From positions 32,938 through 96,937 of the forward strand of contig CAMJBT010000002.1 in NCBI GenBank assembly GCA_946403965.1: 64,000 nt of DNA. Reading direction: 5' to 3'. Under the pieces are notes generated by a model. It searched no databases and had not been told where the DNA came from. It saw only the letters and a list, made by a program, of their open reading frames with translations. The stretch is from an uncultured Pseudobutyrivibrio sp. GTDB taxonomy: Bacteria > Bacillota > Clostridia > Lachnospirales > Lachnospiraceae. Positions 1-7,340 of this stretch are shown piece by piece. A program made the position numbers and the translations under genes. The stretch's first letter is position 1; each line of letters opens with the position of its first letter.

Positions 1-2051
1 ATTCATCACTTATTAACAAAGAGGATGAAGTTAGAAATCTTCGTGGATTAATCGATTTTAATTACCCAAAGAAAGGTATCAGCATTGATGAAGTTGAGTC
101 AGTAGATTCTATCGTTAGACGATTCAAAACTGGAGCCATGAGTTACGGATCTATTTCAAAGGAAGCACATGAAACAATGGCCATTGCAATGAATATGCTT
201 CATGGAAAATCAAACTCTGGTGAAGGTGGAGAGGAAGAAGAACGCTTTACAATCGGAAAAGATGGTCTTAATCGTTGCTCTGCAATCAAACAGGTTGCAT
301 CAGGTAGATTTGGTGTCACAAGTAAGTATCTTGTAAGTGCAAAAGAAATTCAGATTAAAATGGCACAGGGTGCGAAACCTGGTGAAGGTGGACATTTGCC
401 AGGAAAGAAGGTTTACCCTTGGATTGCGAAGACAAGACTTTCAACACCAGGTGTTGCACTTATTTCGCCACCACCTCATCATGATATTTATTCGATCGAG
501 GATTTGGCGGAGCTTATCTATGATTTGAAAAATGCAAATAAGGATGCCCGTATATCTGTAAAGCTTGTTTCAGAGGCCGGAGTTGGAACAATTGCATCAG
601 GTGTTGCAAAAGCTGGTGCTCAGGTTATTTTGATTTCAGGTTATGACGGAGGTACTGGTGCGGCACCTAAATCTTCAATACATAATGCTGGACTTCCATG
701 GGAGCTTGGACTTGCAGAGGCTCATCATACACTTTCGATGAATGGCCTAAGAAACAAGGTTGTAATTGAAACAGACGGTAAGCTTATGACTGGACGAGAT
801 GTTGCCATTGCCTGTGCCCTAGGTGCAGAGGAATTTGGTTTTGCAACAGCACCTCTTGTGACTATGGGATGTGTGATGATGCGAGTATGTAATCTTGATA
901 CATGTCCAGTGGGTGTTGCTACACAGAATCCTGAGCTTAGAAAACGATTCTCAGGTAAGCCGGAATATGTTGTAAACTTCATGCGTTTTATTGCAGAAGA
1001 GTTAAGAGAATATATGGCAAGCCTTGGATGTAAAACAGTTGACGAGCTTTGTGGAAGATATGATCTTCTCAGGCTTAAGGAGGTGGATCAAAGCAAGCGA
1101 ATGTCAAAGGTCGATTTGTCTTCAGTGGTTTCAAATCCAAATCCATATGAAAAAGTAAACTACGAGAAAAAACATGTATTCAACTTCGAACTTGAAAACA
1201 CTGTAGACGAAAAGATTCTTTTGAAGAAGTTAAAATCTGCTATTGAGTCTGGTAAGGAGGGCTCGGTAGATGTTCAGGTTTCAAATATAAATCGTTCTGT
1301 AGGTACCTTGCTTGGTGCAGAGCTTACAAGACGCTTTGGCGAAACTCTTTCAGAGGATAGTTATGTAGTGAATTGCCAAGGTGCTGGTGGACAATCCTTT
1401 GGTGCATTTATTCCAAATGGACTTACCTTAAAGCTTGAAGGTGATTCAAATGATTACTTTGGAAAGGGATTGTCAGGCGGCAAGCTTGTTGTAAATCCTC
1501 CAAAGGAAGCTAATTACAAGCAGGATGAAAATATAATTATCGGAAATGTTGCTTTATATGGAGCGACATCTGGAAAAGCCTTTATTAATGGAGTTGCAGG
1601 AGAAAGATTTGCTGTTCGAAACTCCGGTGCTACGGCTGTAGTAGAAGGCTGTGGAGACCACGGCTGTGAATATATGACAGGCGGTCGTGTTGTAGTTCTT
1701 GGAACTACTGGAAAGAATTTTGCTGCAGGTATGTCCGGTGGTATTGCCTATGTTCTAGACGAGGATGCCACACTTTACAAGCGCTTAAATAAATCTATGG
1801 TTAGCCTTGAGACTGTAACAGACAAATATGATGTTATGGAATTGAAGGATATTATTAGAGCGCATGTGAAGGAAACTGGCTCTGAAAAAGGAAAACGTAT
1901 TTACGATAATTTCAGTGACTATCTTCCAAAGTTTAAAAAGATAGTTCCATATGATTACAAAAAGATGATGCAGACAATTGTTCAGATGGAAGAAAAAGGA
2001 TTATCTTCTGAGCAGGCACAGATAGAAGCATTCAATGCTTTATGTAAATAG
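1..2051 (+). CDS. gltB: Glutamate synthase large subunit, 5'-truncated by window edge
   Basis: Glutamate synthase converts 2-oxoglutarate plus glutamine-derived ammonia to two glutamates. The frame is open from base 3, so the gene begins upstream; the ATG at 138 is internal. About 682 of the family's usual roughly 1500 residues are present, so the N-terminal amidotransferase domain lies outside the window. Visible are the FMN-binding synthase domain (TGAMSYGSIS near base 130, the Cys-containing MGCVMMRVCNLDTCPVG, SGYDGGTGAAP) and the C-terminal GXGXG beta-helix domain (GNVALYGATSGKAF, GGRVVVLG). gltD follows 9 bases after the stop. Recognised with high certainty; only the true start is unseen. 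Confidence 0.95.
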   Translation, partial: SSLINKEDEVRNLRGLIDFNYPKKGISIDEVESVDSIVRRFKTGAMSYGSISKEAHETMAIAMNMLHGKSNSGEGGEEEERFTIGKDGLNRCSAIKQVASGRFGVTSKYLVSAKEIQIKMAQGAKPGEGGHLPGKKVYPWIAKTRLSTPGVALISPPPHHDIYSIEDLAELIYDLKNANKDARISVKLVSEAGVGTIASGVAKAGAQVILISGYDGGTGAAPKSSIHNAGLPWELGLAEAHHTLSMNGLRNKVVIETDGKLMTGRDVAIACALGAEEFGFATAPLVTMGCVMMRVCNLDTCPVGVATQNPELRKRFSGKPEYVVNFMRFIAEELREYMASLGCKTVDELCGRYDLLRLKEVDQSKRMSKVDLSSVVSNPNPYEKVNYEKKHVFNFELENTVDEKILLKKLKSAIESGKEGSVDVQVSNINRSVGTLLGAELTRRFGETLSEDSYVVNCQGAGGQSFGAFIPNGLTLKLEGDSNDYFGKGLSGGKLVVNPPKEANYKQDENIIIGNVALYGATSGKAFINGVAGERFAVRNSGATAVVEGCGDHGCEYMTGGRVVVLGTTGKNFAAGMSGGIAYVLDEDATLYKRLNKSMVSLETVTDKYDVMELKDIIRAHVKETGSEKGKRIYDNFSDYLPKFKKIVPYDYKKMMQTIVQMEEKGLSSEQAQIEAFNALCK

Positions 2052-2060
2052 GAGGTTATA

Positions 2061-3557
2061 ATGGGAAAGCCAACAGGATTTTTAGAATACGAGAGAATTG
2101 AGGCTGTCGCAGTAGAGCCTCTCAAGAGAATTAACAATTTTAATGAGTTTCATGAACCTCTTCCAGAGGAGGAACAAAAAAGACAGGGCGGACGATGTAT
2201 GGATTGTGGTGTACCATTCTGCCAGTCTGGTATGACAATAAAGGGGATGACTTCAGGTTGTCCTCTAAACAACCTTATTCCTGAATGGAATGAGCTGGTA
2301 TTTCAGGGAAATTATGAGATGGCATATAAGCGACTTCGTAAAACCAGCAATTTCCCTGAGTTTACCTGCAGAGTCTGTCCGGCTTTATGTGAAAAGGCAT
2401 GTACATGCGGTCTAAATGGAGATGCTGTATCAACCAGAGAAAATGAAAAGGCTATTATAGAGTATGCCTATGCAAATGGGCTTGCTGTGGCTAATCCGCC
2501 AAAACAGCGTACAGGTAAAAAAGTAGCTGTAATTGGATCCGGACCATCAGGTCTTGCAGTAGCAGACCAATTAAATCACAGAGGTCATAGTGTCACTGTA
2601 TATGAGCGAAACGACAATGTAGGTGGTTTGCTTAGATATGGCATTCCAAATATGAAGCTTGAAAAGCAGGTGATTGACCGTAAGATAAAAATTATGGAAC
2701 AGGAGGGCATAAGCTTCATTGTAAACGCCAATGTTGGCGCCGAGGTTAAGGCTAAGGACTTGCTTGATAAGTATGATGCAGTGGTTCTTTGCTGTGGATC
2801 ATCAAATCCTAGAGATATAGATGCAGTAGGTCGTAAAGAGGCAAAGGGGATATACTTTGCTGTGGATTTCCTTGCTTCAACCACAAAATGTCTATGGTCA
2901 AATGATATGAAGCTTGTAGATGGAAAGTTTATTTCTGCAAAGGATAAGGATGTAATTATCATAGGTGGTGGTGATACAGGAAACGACTGTGTGGGTACAG
3001 CGATTAGACATGGCTGCAAGTCTGTTACACAGCTGGAAATGATGCCAAAGGCTCCCGATGAGAGAGCAGAAACAAACCCTTGGCCACAGTGGCCTCTTGT
3101 TTGCAAGACCGATTATGGTCAGGAGGAGGCTATTGCTAAATTTGGTCATGATCCTCGTGTTTATACCACTACAGTTAAAGAATTTAAGACAGATAAAAAT
3201 GGTAATCTAAAATCAGCAGTACTTGTTTCATTGGAAGCAAAACAAGATAAGAAAACTGGACGTAAGCTTATGGTTCCTGTGGAAGGAACAGAAAAAGAAA
3301 TACCATGTCAGCTTTGTTTGATTGCAGCTGGATTTCTTGGGGCGCAGAAGTATGTTGCTGATGCTTTTAAGGTTGAATTGGATGGAAGAACCAATGTGGC
3401 TTCTGTTTGCCAGGGCCGATTTGCCACAAAAGTTGAAAAGGTATTTACAGCAGGTGACATGCATACCGGTCAGTCCCTTGTAGTTAAGGCTATACGACAG
3501 GGAAGAGATTGTGCCCGAGAAGTAGATGAGTATCTTATGGGTTATACTAATCTCTAG
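2061..3557 (+). CDS. gltD: Glutamate synthase small subunit (NADPH:GOGAT beta)
   Basis: GltD passes electrons from NAD(P)H through FAD and Fe-S centres to GltB. The 498-residue length is normal. The N-terminus carries two Cys clusters (CMDCGVPFCQSG and CRVCPALCEKAC), followed by an FAD-binding GSGPSGLAVAD motif near residue 155 and an NADPH-binding GGGDTGND motif near residue 300; the C-terminus has the FTAGDMHTGQSLVV segment. GGAGGT lies just before the ATG, and the gene forms a two-gene unit with gltB. NfnB at 62479 is a paralogue, but the gltB neighbour assigns this copy to glutamate synthesis. Confidence 0.95.
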   Translation: MGKPTGFLEYERIEAVAVEPLKRINNFNEFHEPLPEEEQKRQGGRCMDCGVPFCQSGMTIKGMTSGCPLNNLIPEWNELVFQGNYEMAYKRLRKTSNFPEFTCRVCPALCEKACTCGLNGDAVSTRENEKAIIEYAYANGLAVANPPKQRTGKKVAVIGSGPSGLAVADQLNHRGHSVTVYERNDNVGGLLRYGIPNMKLEKQVIDRKIKIMEQEGISFIVNANVGAEVKAKDLLDKYDAVVLCCGSSNPRDIDAVGRKEAKGIYFAVDFLASTTKCLWSNDMKLVDGKFISAKDKDVIIIGGGDTGNDCVGTAIRHGCKSVTQLEMMPKAPDERAETNPWPQWPLVCKTDYGQEEAIAKFGHDPRVYTTTVKEFKTDKNGNLKSAVLVSLEAKQDKKTGRKLMVPVEGTEKEIPCQLCLIAAGFLGAQKYVADAFKVELDGRTNVASVCQGRFATKVEKVFTAGDMHTGQSLVVKAIRQGRDCAREVDEYLMGYTNL

Positions 3558-3591
3558 ATTCCGTTTTTATAAGAAAAAATAAAAGTGGGTA

Positions 3592-3638
3592 CCAACTACT
3601 TGGCTTGTGTGTAGTTTTGCCAAGTCAAGCCAAGTGGT
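3592..3638 (+). promoter_or_regulatory. Inverted repeat with two alternative pairings upstream of the GS-like gene
   Basis: ACTTGGCTTG (3598-3607) is perfectly complementary to CAAGCCAAGT (3626-3635), and the stem can extend by a wobble and two further pairs. ACTTGGC can instead pair with a second copy, GCCAAGT, at 3619-3625, so two mutually exclusive hairpins are possible. There is no T-run, so it does not look like an intrinsic terminator. It could be a protein operator or a leader switch for the gene at 3672. The repeat is seen directly; its function is inferred. Confidence 0.5.
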
Positions 3639-3671
3639 GTAATATTTAAAGAAAAATCTGGAGGAGATACT

Positions 3672-4919
3672 ATGTCTCATTTATCAATTGATGATATTTT
3701 GGAATTTGTAGAGGAAAATGATGTAAAGTTTATTAGACTTGCATTTTGTGACTTATATGGCAATCAAAAAAATATTTCCATTATGCCTTCAGAGTTAAAA
3801 TCAGCTTTTGAAGATGGAATAAATTTTGATTCATTTTTGATCCTTGGGTATTCTGGGGTATCTGGAAAAGATCTATTTTTAAAGCCAGATCCAGACACTT
3901 TGCATGTGCTTCCATGGCGCCCCCAGTCTGGTCGTGTAATCAGATTTTACTGTGATGTGGTTTATGCAGACGGAACACCATTTTCCTTTGATTACCGACA
4001 GTTCTTAAAGTCTACTTTGAAGGAATGTGAGAACATGGGATTTAGCACCAGAATGGGACTTAAGTCGGAGTTTTACCTTTTTAAGACAGATGAAAATGGC
4101 AATCCAACAAAAGAGCCTTTTGATAATGGTGGATATTTAGATGTGGCCCCAAGTGATAAGGGGGAAAACATTCGTCGAGAGATATGTCTTTCTCTTGAAG
4201 AAATGGGCATTTCACCTCAGTCTTCTCACCATGAAAGAGGTCCAGGACAAAATGAGATTGATTTTCAATCGGCGGATGTGCTTACCACAGCCGACAATCT
4301 TGTAACCTATAAAAATGTTGTAGAGAATATTGCTGCAAGAAATGGTGCTTACGCTTGCTTTGAGCCAAAGCCAATGGAGGATGCTCCAGGAAATGGTCTC
4401 CATATCATCATGGCAAATTACAAAGGGGATTCAAACCTGATAGATACAGACCGAGATTTTTCGGAGAGCTTTATGGCGGGTATTATCAATCGTATGCGAG
4501 ATATCACTTTGTTTTTAAATTGCCGAAGAGATTCATATTATCGTTTTGGTTTACAGGAAGCACCAAAATATATCACATGGTCTGAACAGAATAATTCCAG
4601 ACTTTTTAGAGTTCCTGAAATAAATGGAAAGCGTAAGCATTTTATACTTCGCTCACCAGATTCCTGCATTAATCCGTATCTTGCCAGTGCAATAATAATA
4701 CAAGCAGGTATAGCTGGTGTAAAAGGAAATGAAAAGCTGCCTCCAGCCCTTGAGGTAAGTTCAAGAGAATTGACAGATGAAAAAGCTCAGACTCTTGAGA
4801 ATTTGCCACAGTCAATTGAGGAGGCGATTATGTGTGCTGCAAACAGTCAGTTTATAAAGGAGTCAGGCTTTTATGATATTGCAGCAAATTATATCGAGCT
4901 GATAAAGGCAAGTATATAA
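3672..4919 (+). CDS. Glutamine synthetase family protein (GlnA-type, divergent, n2 metal site degraded)
   Basis: The 415 residues align with type I glutamine synthetase from the N-terminal beta-grasp domain (DLYGNQKNI) through the catalytic domain. The n1 metal ligands remain (E133, E188, E195), as do H244 in GNGLH, the flap-region EAP and LRSPD/NPYL. Two of the three n2 ligands are replaced: the canonical EPEFFLF reads LKSEFYLF (K131 for Glu), and the Glu before the LRSPD-type motif is I325. The usual C-terminal tail is also absent. The n2 site binds ATP phosphates, so activity is doubtful. It precedes an ANTAR regulator by 19 bases, and a separate GSIII is encoded at 7341. It may be a sensor or pseudoenzyme; ordinary glutamine synthetase or a gamma-glutamyl ligase is the alternative. 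Confidence 0.85.
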   Translation: MSHLSIDDILEFVEENDVKFIRLAFCDLYGNQKNISIMPSELKSAFEDGINFDSFLILGYSGVSGKDLFLKPDPDTLHVLPWRPQSGRVIRFYCDVVYADGTPFSFDYRQFLKSTLKECENMGFSTRMGLKSEFYLFKTDENGNPTKEPFDNGGYLDVAPSDKGENIRREICLSLEEMGISPQSSHHERGPGQNEIDFQSADVLTTADNLVTYKNVVENIAARNGAYACFEPKPMEDAPGNGLHIIMANYKGDSNLIDTDRDFSESFMAGIINRMRDITLFLNCRRDSYYRFGLQEAPKYITWSEQNNSRLFRVPEINGKRKHFILRSPDSCINPYLASAIIIQAGIAGVKGNEKLPPALEVSSRELTDEKAQTLENLPQSIEEAIMCAANSQFIKESGFYDIAANYIELIKASI

Positions 4920-4938
4920 ACCCTAAAAGGAGTAGACT

Positions 4939-5505
4939 ATGGAACGTGCATTAATTGTCTGCGATAATGACAAGGGTACCGCCTTTTATAAATCATTTCT
5001 CAAGGAAAATGGTTTTATCGATATGATGTGTGAGACCAGTCTGAACATAGCCAAGCGTACTATTTCAGACTATGATTTTGATATATGCATTATTAATCTT
5101 CCTATCGGAGGAACAAATTCCATTGAGCATGTGATTGATATTGCAGAAAAAAATGTTTGCCAGATTTTGCTTTTTGTAAAGGCAGAGTTGTTTGATGAGG
5201 TTACTGAACAAGTGTCTGAATATGGCATTATCACTGTGTCAAAACCTATTAGCAAGCAGCTGTTTTGGCAGGCTCTGAAGCATGCAATGGCGGCACAACG
5301 TCGTATAGGAATGGCACGAAAGCAAAGTGCAAAGCTTGAACAGAAGCTTGAAGAATTAAAGACTATTTCCAGAGCAAAACTTCTTTTGATTGTTAATGAA
5401 GGAATGACAGAAGAGGAAGCTCACAAAGCAATAGAGAAGGATGCAATGGATTTGCGTATATCAAGATTTCAGGTGGCTCTTGAAATTATTAAAAAATATA
5501 ACTAA
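4939..5505 (+). CDS. ANTAR-domain RNA-binding antiterminator with pseudo-receiver
   Basis: ANTAR proteins bind paired hairpins in nascent RNA and prevent terminator formation. Residues 1-120 form a receiver-like domain with acidic CDND near the N-terminus and the VSKP lysine, but the phospho-acceptor position is N53 (CIINLP) instead of Asp. A coiled linker (residues 125-145, QSAKLEQKLEEL) leads to the ANTAR helices (AKLLLIVNEGMTEEEA and AMDLRISRFQVALEII). The gene is co-directional with and 19 bases behind the GS-like gene. Candidate targets are the terminators in the asnB and amt leaders. Activation by phosphorylation is unlikely with Asn at position 53, so protein contact or another signal may control it. 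Confidence 0.88.
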   Translation: MERALIVCDNDKGTAFYKSFLKENGFIDMMCETSLNIAKRTISDYDFDICIINLPIGGTNSIEHVIDIAEKNVCQILLFVKAELFDEVTEQVSEYGIITVSKPISKQLFWQALKHAMAAQRRIGMARKQSAKLEQKLEELKTISRAKLLLIVNEGMTEEEAHKAIEKDAMDLRISRFQVALEIIKKYN

Positions 5506-5512
5506 AAAGTTG

Positions 5513-5541
5513 TTGACAAAACGGTTTTGATGTTTTATTAT
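5513..5541 (+). promoter_or_regulatory. Sigma-70-type promoter of asnB
   Basis: A consensus TTGACA (5513-5518) and TATTAT (5536-5541) are separated by exactly 17 bases and lie just after the ANTAR gene. Transcription would start near 5548, giving a leader of about 110 bases that contains the terminator at 5578-5629. Confidence 0.8.
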
Positions 5542-5573
5542 TCATAGCATCTAATTAACAAAACAATAGTTAT

Positions 5574-5629
5574 CGACAAAGGCGTCGTAGATTTCACTTA
5601 TAGTGATATCTGCGGCGCCTTTGTTTTTT
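5574..5629 (+). terminator. Leader terminator overlapped by an ANTAR-type hexaloop hairpin (asnB attenuator)
   Basis: The arms AAAGGCGTCGTAGAT (5578-5592) and 5608-5622 pair over 15 positions (two G-U), with a further inner helix, followed by GTTTTTT: a strong intrinsic terminator just upstream of the asnB ribosome site. CGAC-AAAGGC-GTCG (5574-5587) can form a 4-bp hairpin with a hexaloop having A1 and G4, the known ANTAR recognition signature. It uses the terminator's 5' arm, so the two folds exclude each other. A second, upstream ANTAR hairpin is not clear. Confidence 0.8.
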
Positions 5630-5657
5630 ATAAAAAAATGGGAAGGAAATAAAATTT

Positions 5658-7244
5658 ATGTGTTCAATTATGGCTCTCAGTAAATGTCATTTTGAAATGA
5701 AGGATTTTGAAGAGGCATTTTCAAAAACAATTTCCAGAGGACCTGATATGCAGCGCGTAATTACTGCAAACGATTCAGTTCTTGGGTTTCAGAGATTATC
5801 AATTATGGGACTTAGTGATGCAGGAATGCAGCCATTTGAGTTGGATGGCAATTATGCAATCTGCAATGGAGAGCTTTATGGCTTCAAGCCAGTTAGGGAA
5901 GAGCTTAAGGCTGATGGTTATAAGTTCAAAAGCGATAGTGATTGCGAGATAATTCTTCCGATGTATCAAAAATATGGACTGAGAATGTTTGAAAAGCTTG
6001 ATGCAGAATTTGCAATGGTTATCTACGACAAAGAAATAGATAATCTGGTTGCAGCAAGAGATCCCATAGGAATCAGACCTTTATTTTATGGATATGACGA
6101 AGAAGGTGCTATCATGTTTGCTTCTGAAGCCAAGAATCTTGTAGGTCTTACGGATCAGGTTCATCCATTTCCACCAGGACATTATTATTACAAGGGTGTA
6201 TTTACTTGCTATAGAGATTTGGCAAAGCGTCAGACCTATTCTAGAGATGGAGTTGAAGAGGCAGCAGCAAAAATCAAGAAGCTTTTGATCGCTGGAGTAG
6301 AGAAGAGACTTGATGCTGATGCACCAGTAGGTTTTCTTCTCTCAGGTGGACTTGATTCATCACTTGTATGTGCTATTGCACAGAAAATGATGGATAAGCC
6401 AATAAAGACATTTGCAATTGGCATGAACGAAGATGCAATTGATTTGAAATATGCAAAAGAGGTTGCTGATTATATAGGCTCTGAGCATCACGAAATAATC
6501 ATAAATAAGGACATAGTTCTTGAAAGTCTTGAAGAAGTTGTAGCAGCACTTGGAACATATGATATAACAACCATTCGAGCATCAATGGGAATGTACTTGA
6601 TTTGCAAGGGGCTGAAAAAACAATTCCCTGAGATAAGAGTTCTTCTCACTGGAGAAATATCAGATGAAATATTTGGATATAAATATACAGATTTTGCACC
6701 AAATTCTGAAGAATTCCAAAGGGAGGCAGAAAAGCGATTAAGAGAGCTTTACATGTATGATGTTCTTCGTGCGGATAGGTGTATCTCGGTACATTCTATG
6801 GAAGCGAGAGTACCATTTGGAGATTTAGCCTTTGTGGATTATGTAATGAGCATCAATCCTGAAATAAAAATGAACAAATATAACAAAGGAAAATTCCTTT
6901 TGAGACATGCTTTCGAGGGAGACGATTACTTGCCTCATGATATTTTGTTCAGAGAAAAAGCGGCATTTTCTGATGCGGTTGGACATTCGATGGTTTACTA
7001 CCTAAAGGAATATGCAAACAGTATTTATACAGATCAGGATTTAAAAGATGCAAAACGTAAATACGAATACAGAACTCCGTTTACAAAGGAATCATTATTA
7101 TATAGAGACTTGTTTGAAAAGTATTATCCAGGACAGGCACATATGATTGTAGATTACTGGATGCCAAACAAAAACTGGAAGGGCTGTGATGTAGATGATC
7201 CATCAGCACGTGTGCTGAGTAACTATGGTGCTTCAGGAATATAA
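5658..7244 (+). CDS. asnB: Asparagine synthetase B (glutamine-hydrolysing)
   Basis: AsnB makes asparagine from aspartate, ATP and glutamine. The 528-residue protein has the catalytic Cys2 after Met1, a class II glutaminase domain (residues 1-190; GELYGF, DCEII) and the ATP-pyrophosphatase loop SGGLDSS near residue 230, then LTGEISDEIFGY and SMEARVPFGD. The start follows GGAAGG. It has its own promoter and an attenuator-type leader, so it is probably controlled with nitrogen status. It sits between the ANTAR regulator and GSIII. Confidence 0.95.
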   Translation: MCSIMALSKCHFEMKDFEEAFSKTISRGPDMQRVITANDSVLGFQRLSIMGLSDAGMQPFELDGNYAICNGELYGFKPVREELKADGYKFKSDSDCEIILPMYQKYGLRMFEKLDAEFAMVIYDKEIDNLVAARDPIGIRPLFYGYDEEGAIMFASEAKNLVGLTDQVHPFPPGHYYYKGVFTCYRDLAKRQTYSRDGVEEAAAKIKKLLIAGVEKRLDADAPVGFLLSGGLDSSLVCAIAQKMMDKPIKTFAIGMNEDAIDLKYAKEVADYIGSEHHEIIINKDIVLESLEEVVAALGTYDITTIRASMGMYLICKGLKKQFPEIRVLLTGEISDEIFGYKYTDFAPNSEEFQREAEKRLRELYMYDVLRADRCISVHSMEARVPFGDLAFVDYVMSINPEIKMNKYNKGKFLLRHAFEGDDYLPHDILFREKAAFSDAVGHSMVYYLKEYANSIYTDQDLKDAKRKYEYRTPFTKESLLYRDLFEKYYPGQAHMIVDYWMPNKNWKGCDVDDPSARVLSNYGASGI

Positions 7245-7254
7245 AATTATATGA

Positions 7255-7318
7255 GCAAAACTTATTGCAAAAGTTGGTAAGCGCTTGCGGGAGCATGTGA
7301 AACCAGGATAAGTTTTGC
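7255..7318 (+). ncRNA. Structured leader element upstream of glnN (cis-regulatory RNA candidate)
   Basis: GCAAAACTTA (7255-7264) and TAAGTTTTGC (7309-7318) form a perfect 10-bp closing helix. Inside, TTGGT can pair with ACCAG, and an apical CGCTTGC/GCATGTG stem is capped by a GGGA (GNRA) tetraloop. The whole 64-base element ends just before the AAAGGAGG of glnN, without a T-run, so control of translation or a processing role is more likely than termination. It does not match a riboswitch class that I recognise. The helices are visible; function is inferred. Confidence 0.55.
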
Positions 7319-7340
7319 GGATTAAAGGAGGATATAGATT

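Noticed and set aside
2585..3106. Minus-strand 173-codon frame within gltD
   Set aside because: It lies wholly opposite a strongly conserved gene, and its Ser/Phe/Leu-rich translation is typical of antisense frames.
3644..3657. ATTT-AAAGAA-AAAT hexaloop hairpin before the GS-like gene as a third ANTAR target
   Set aside because: The stem is only A-T pairs, it does not overlap a terminator, and such a pattern is expected by chance in A/T-rich DNA.
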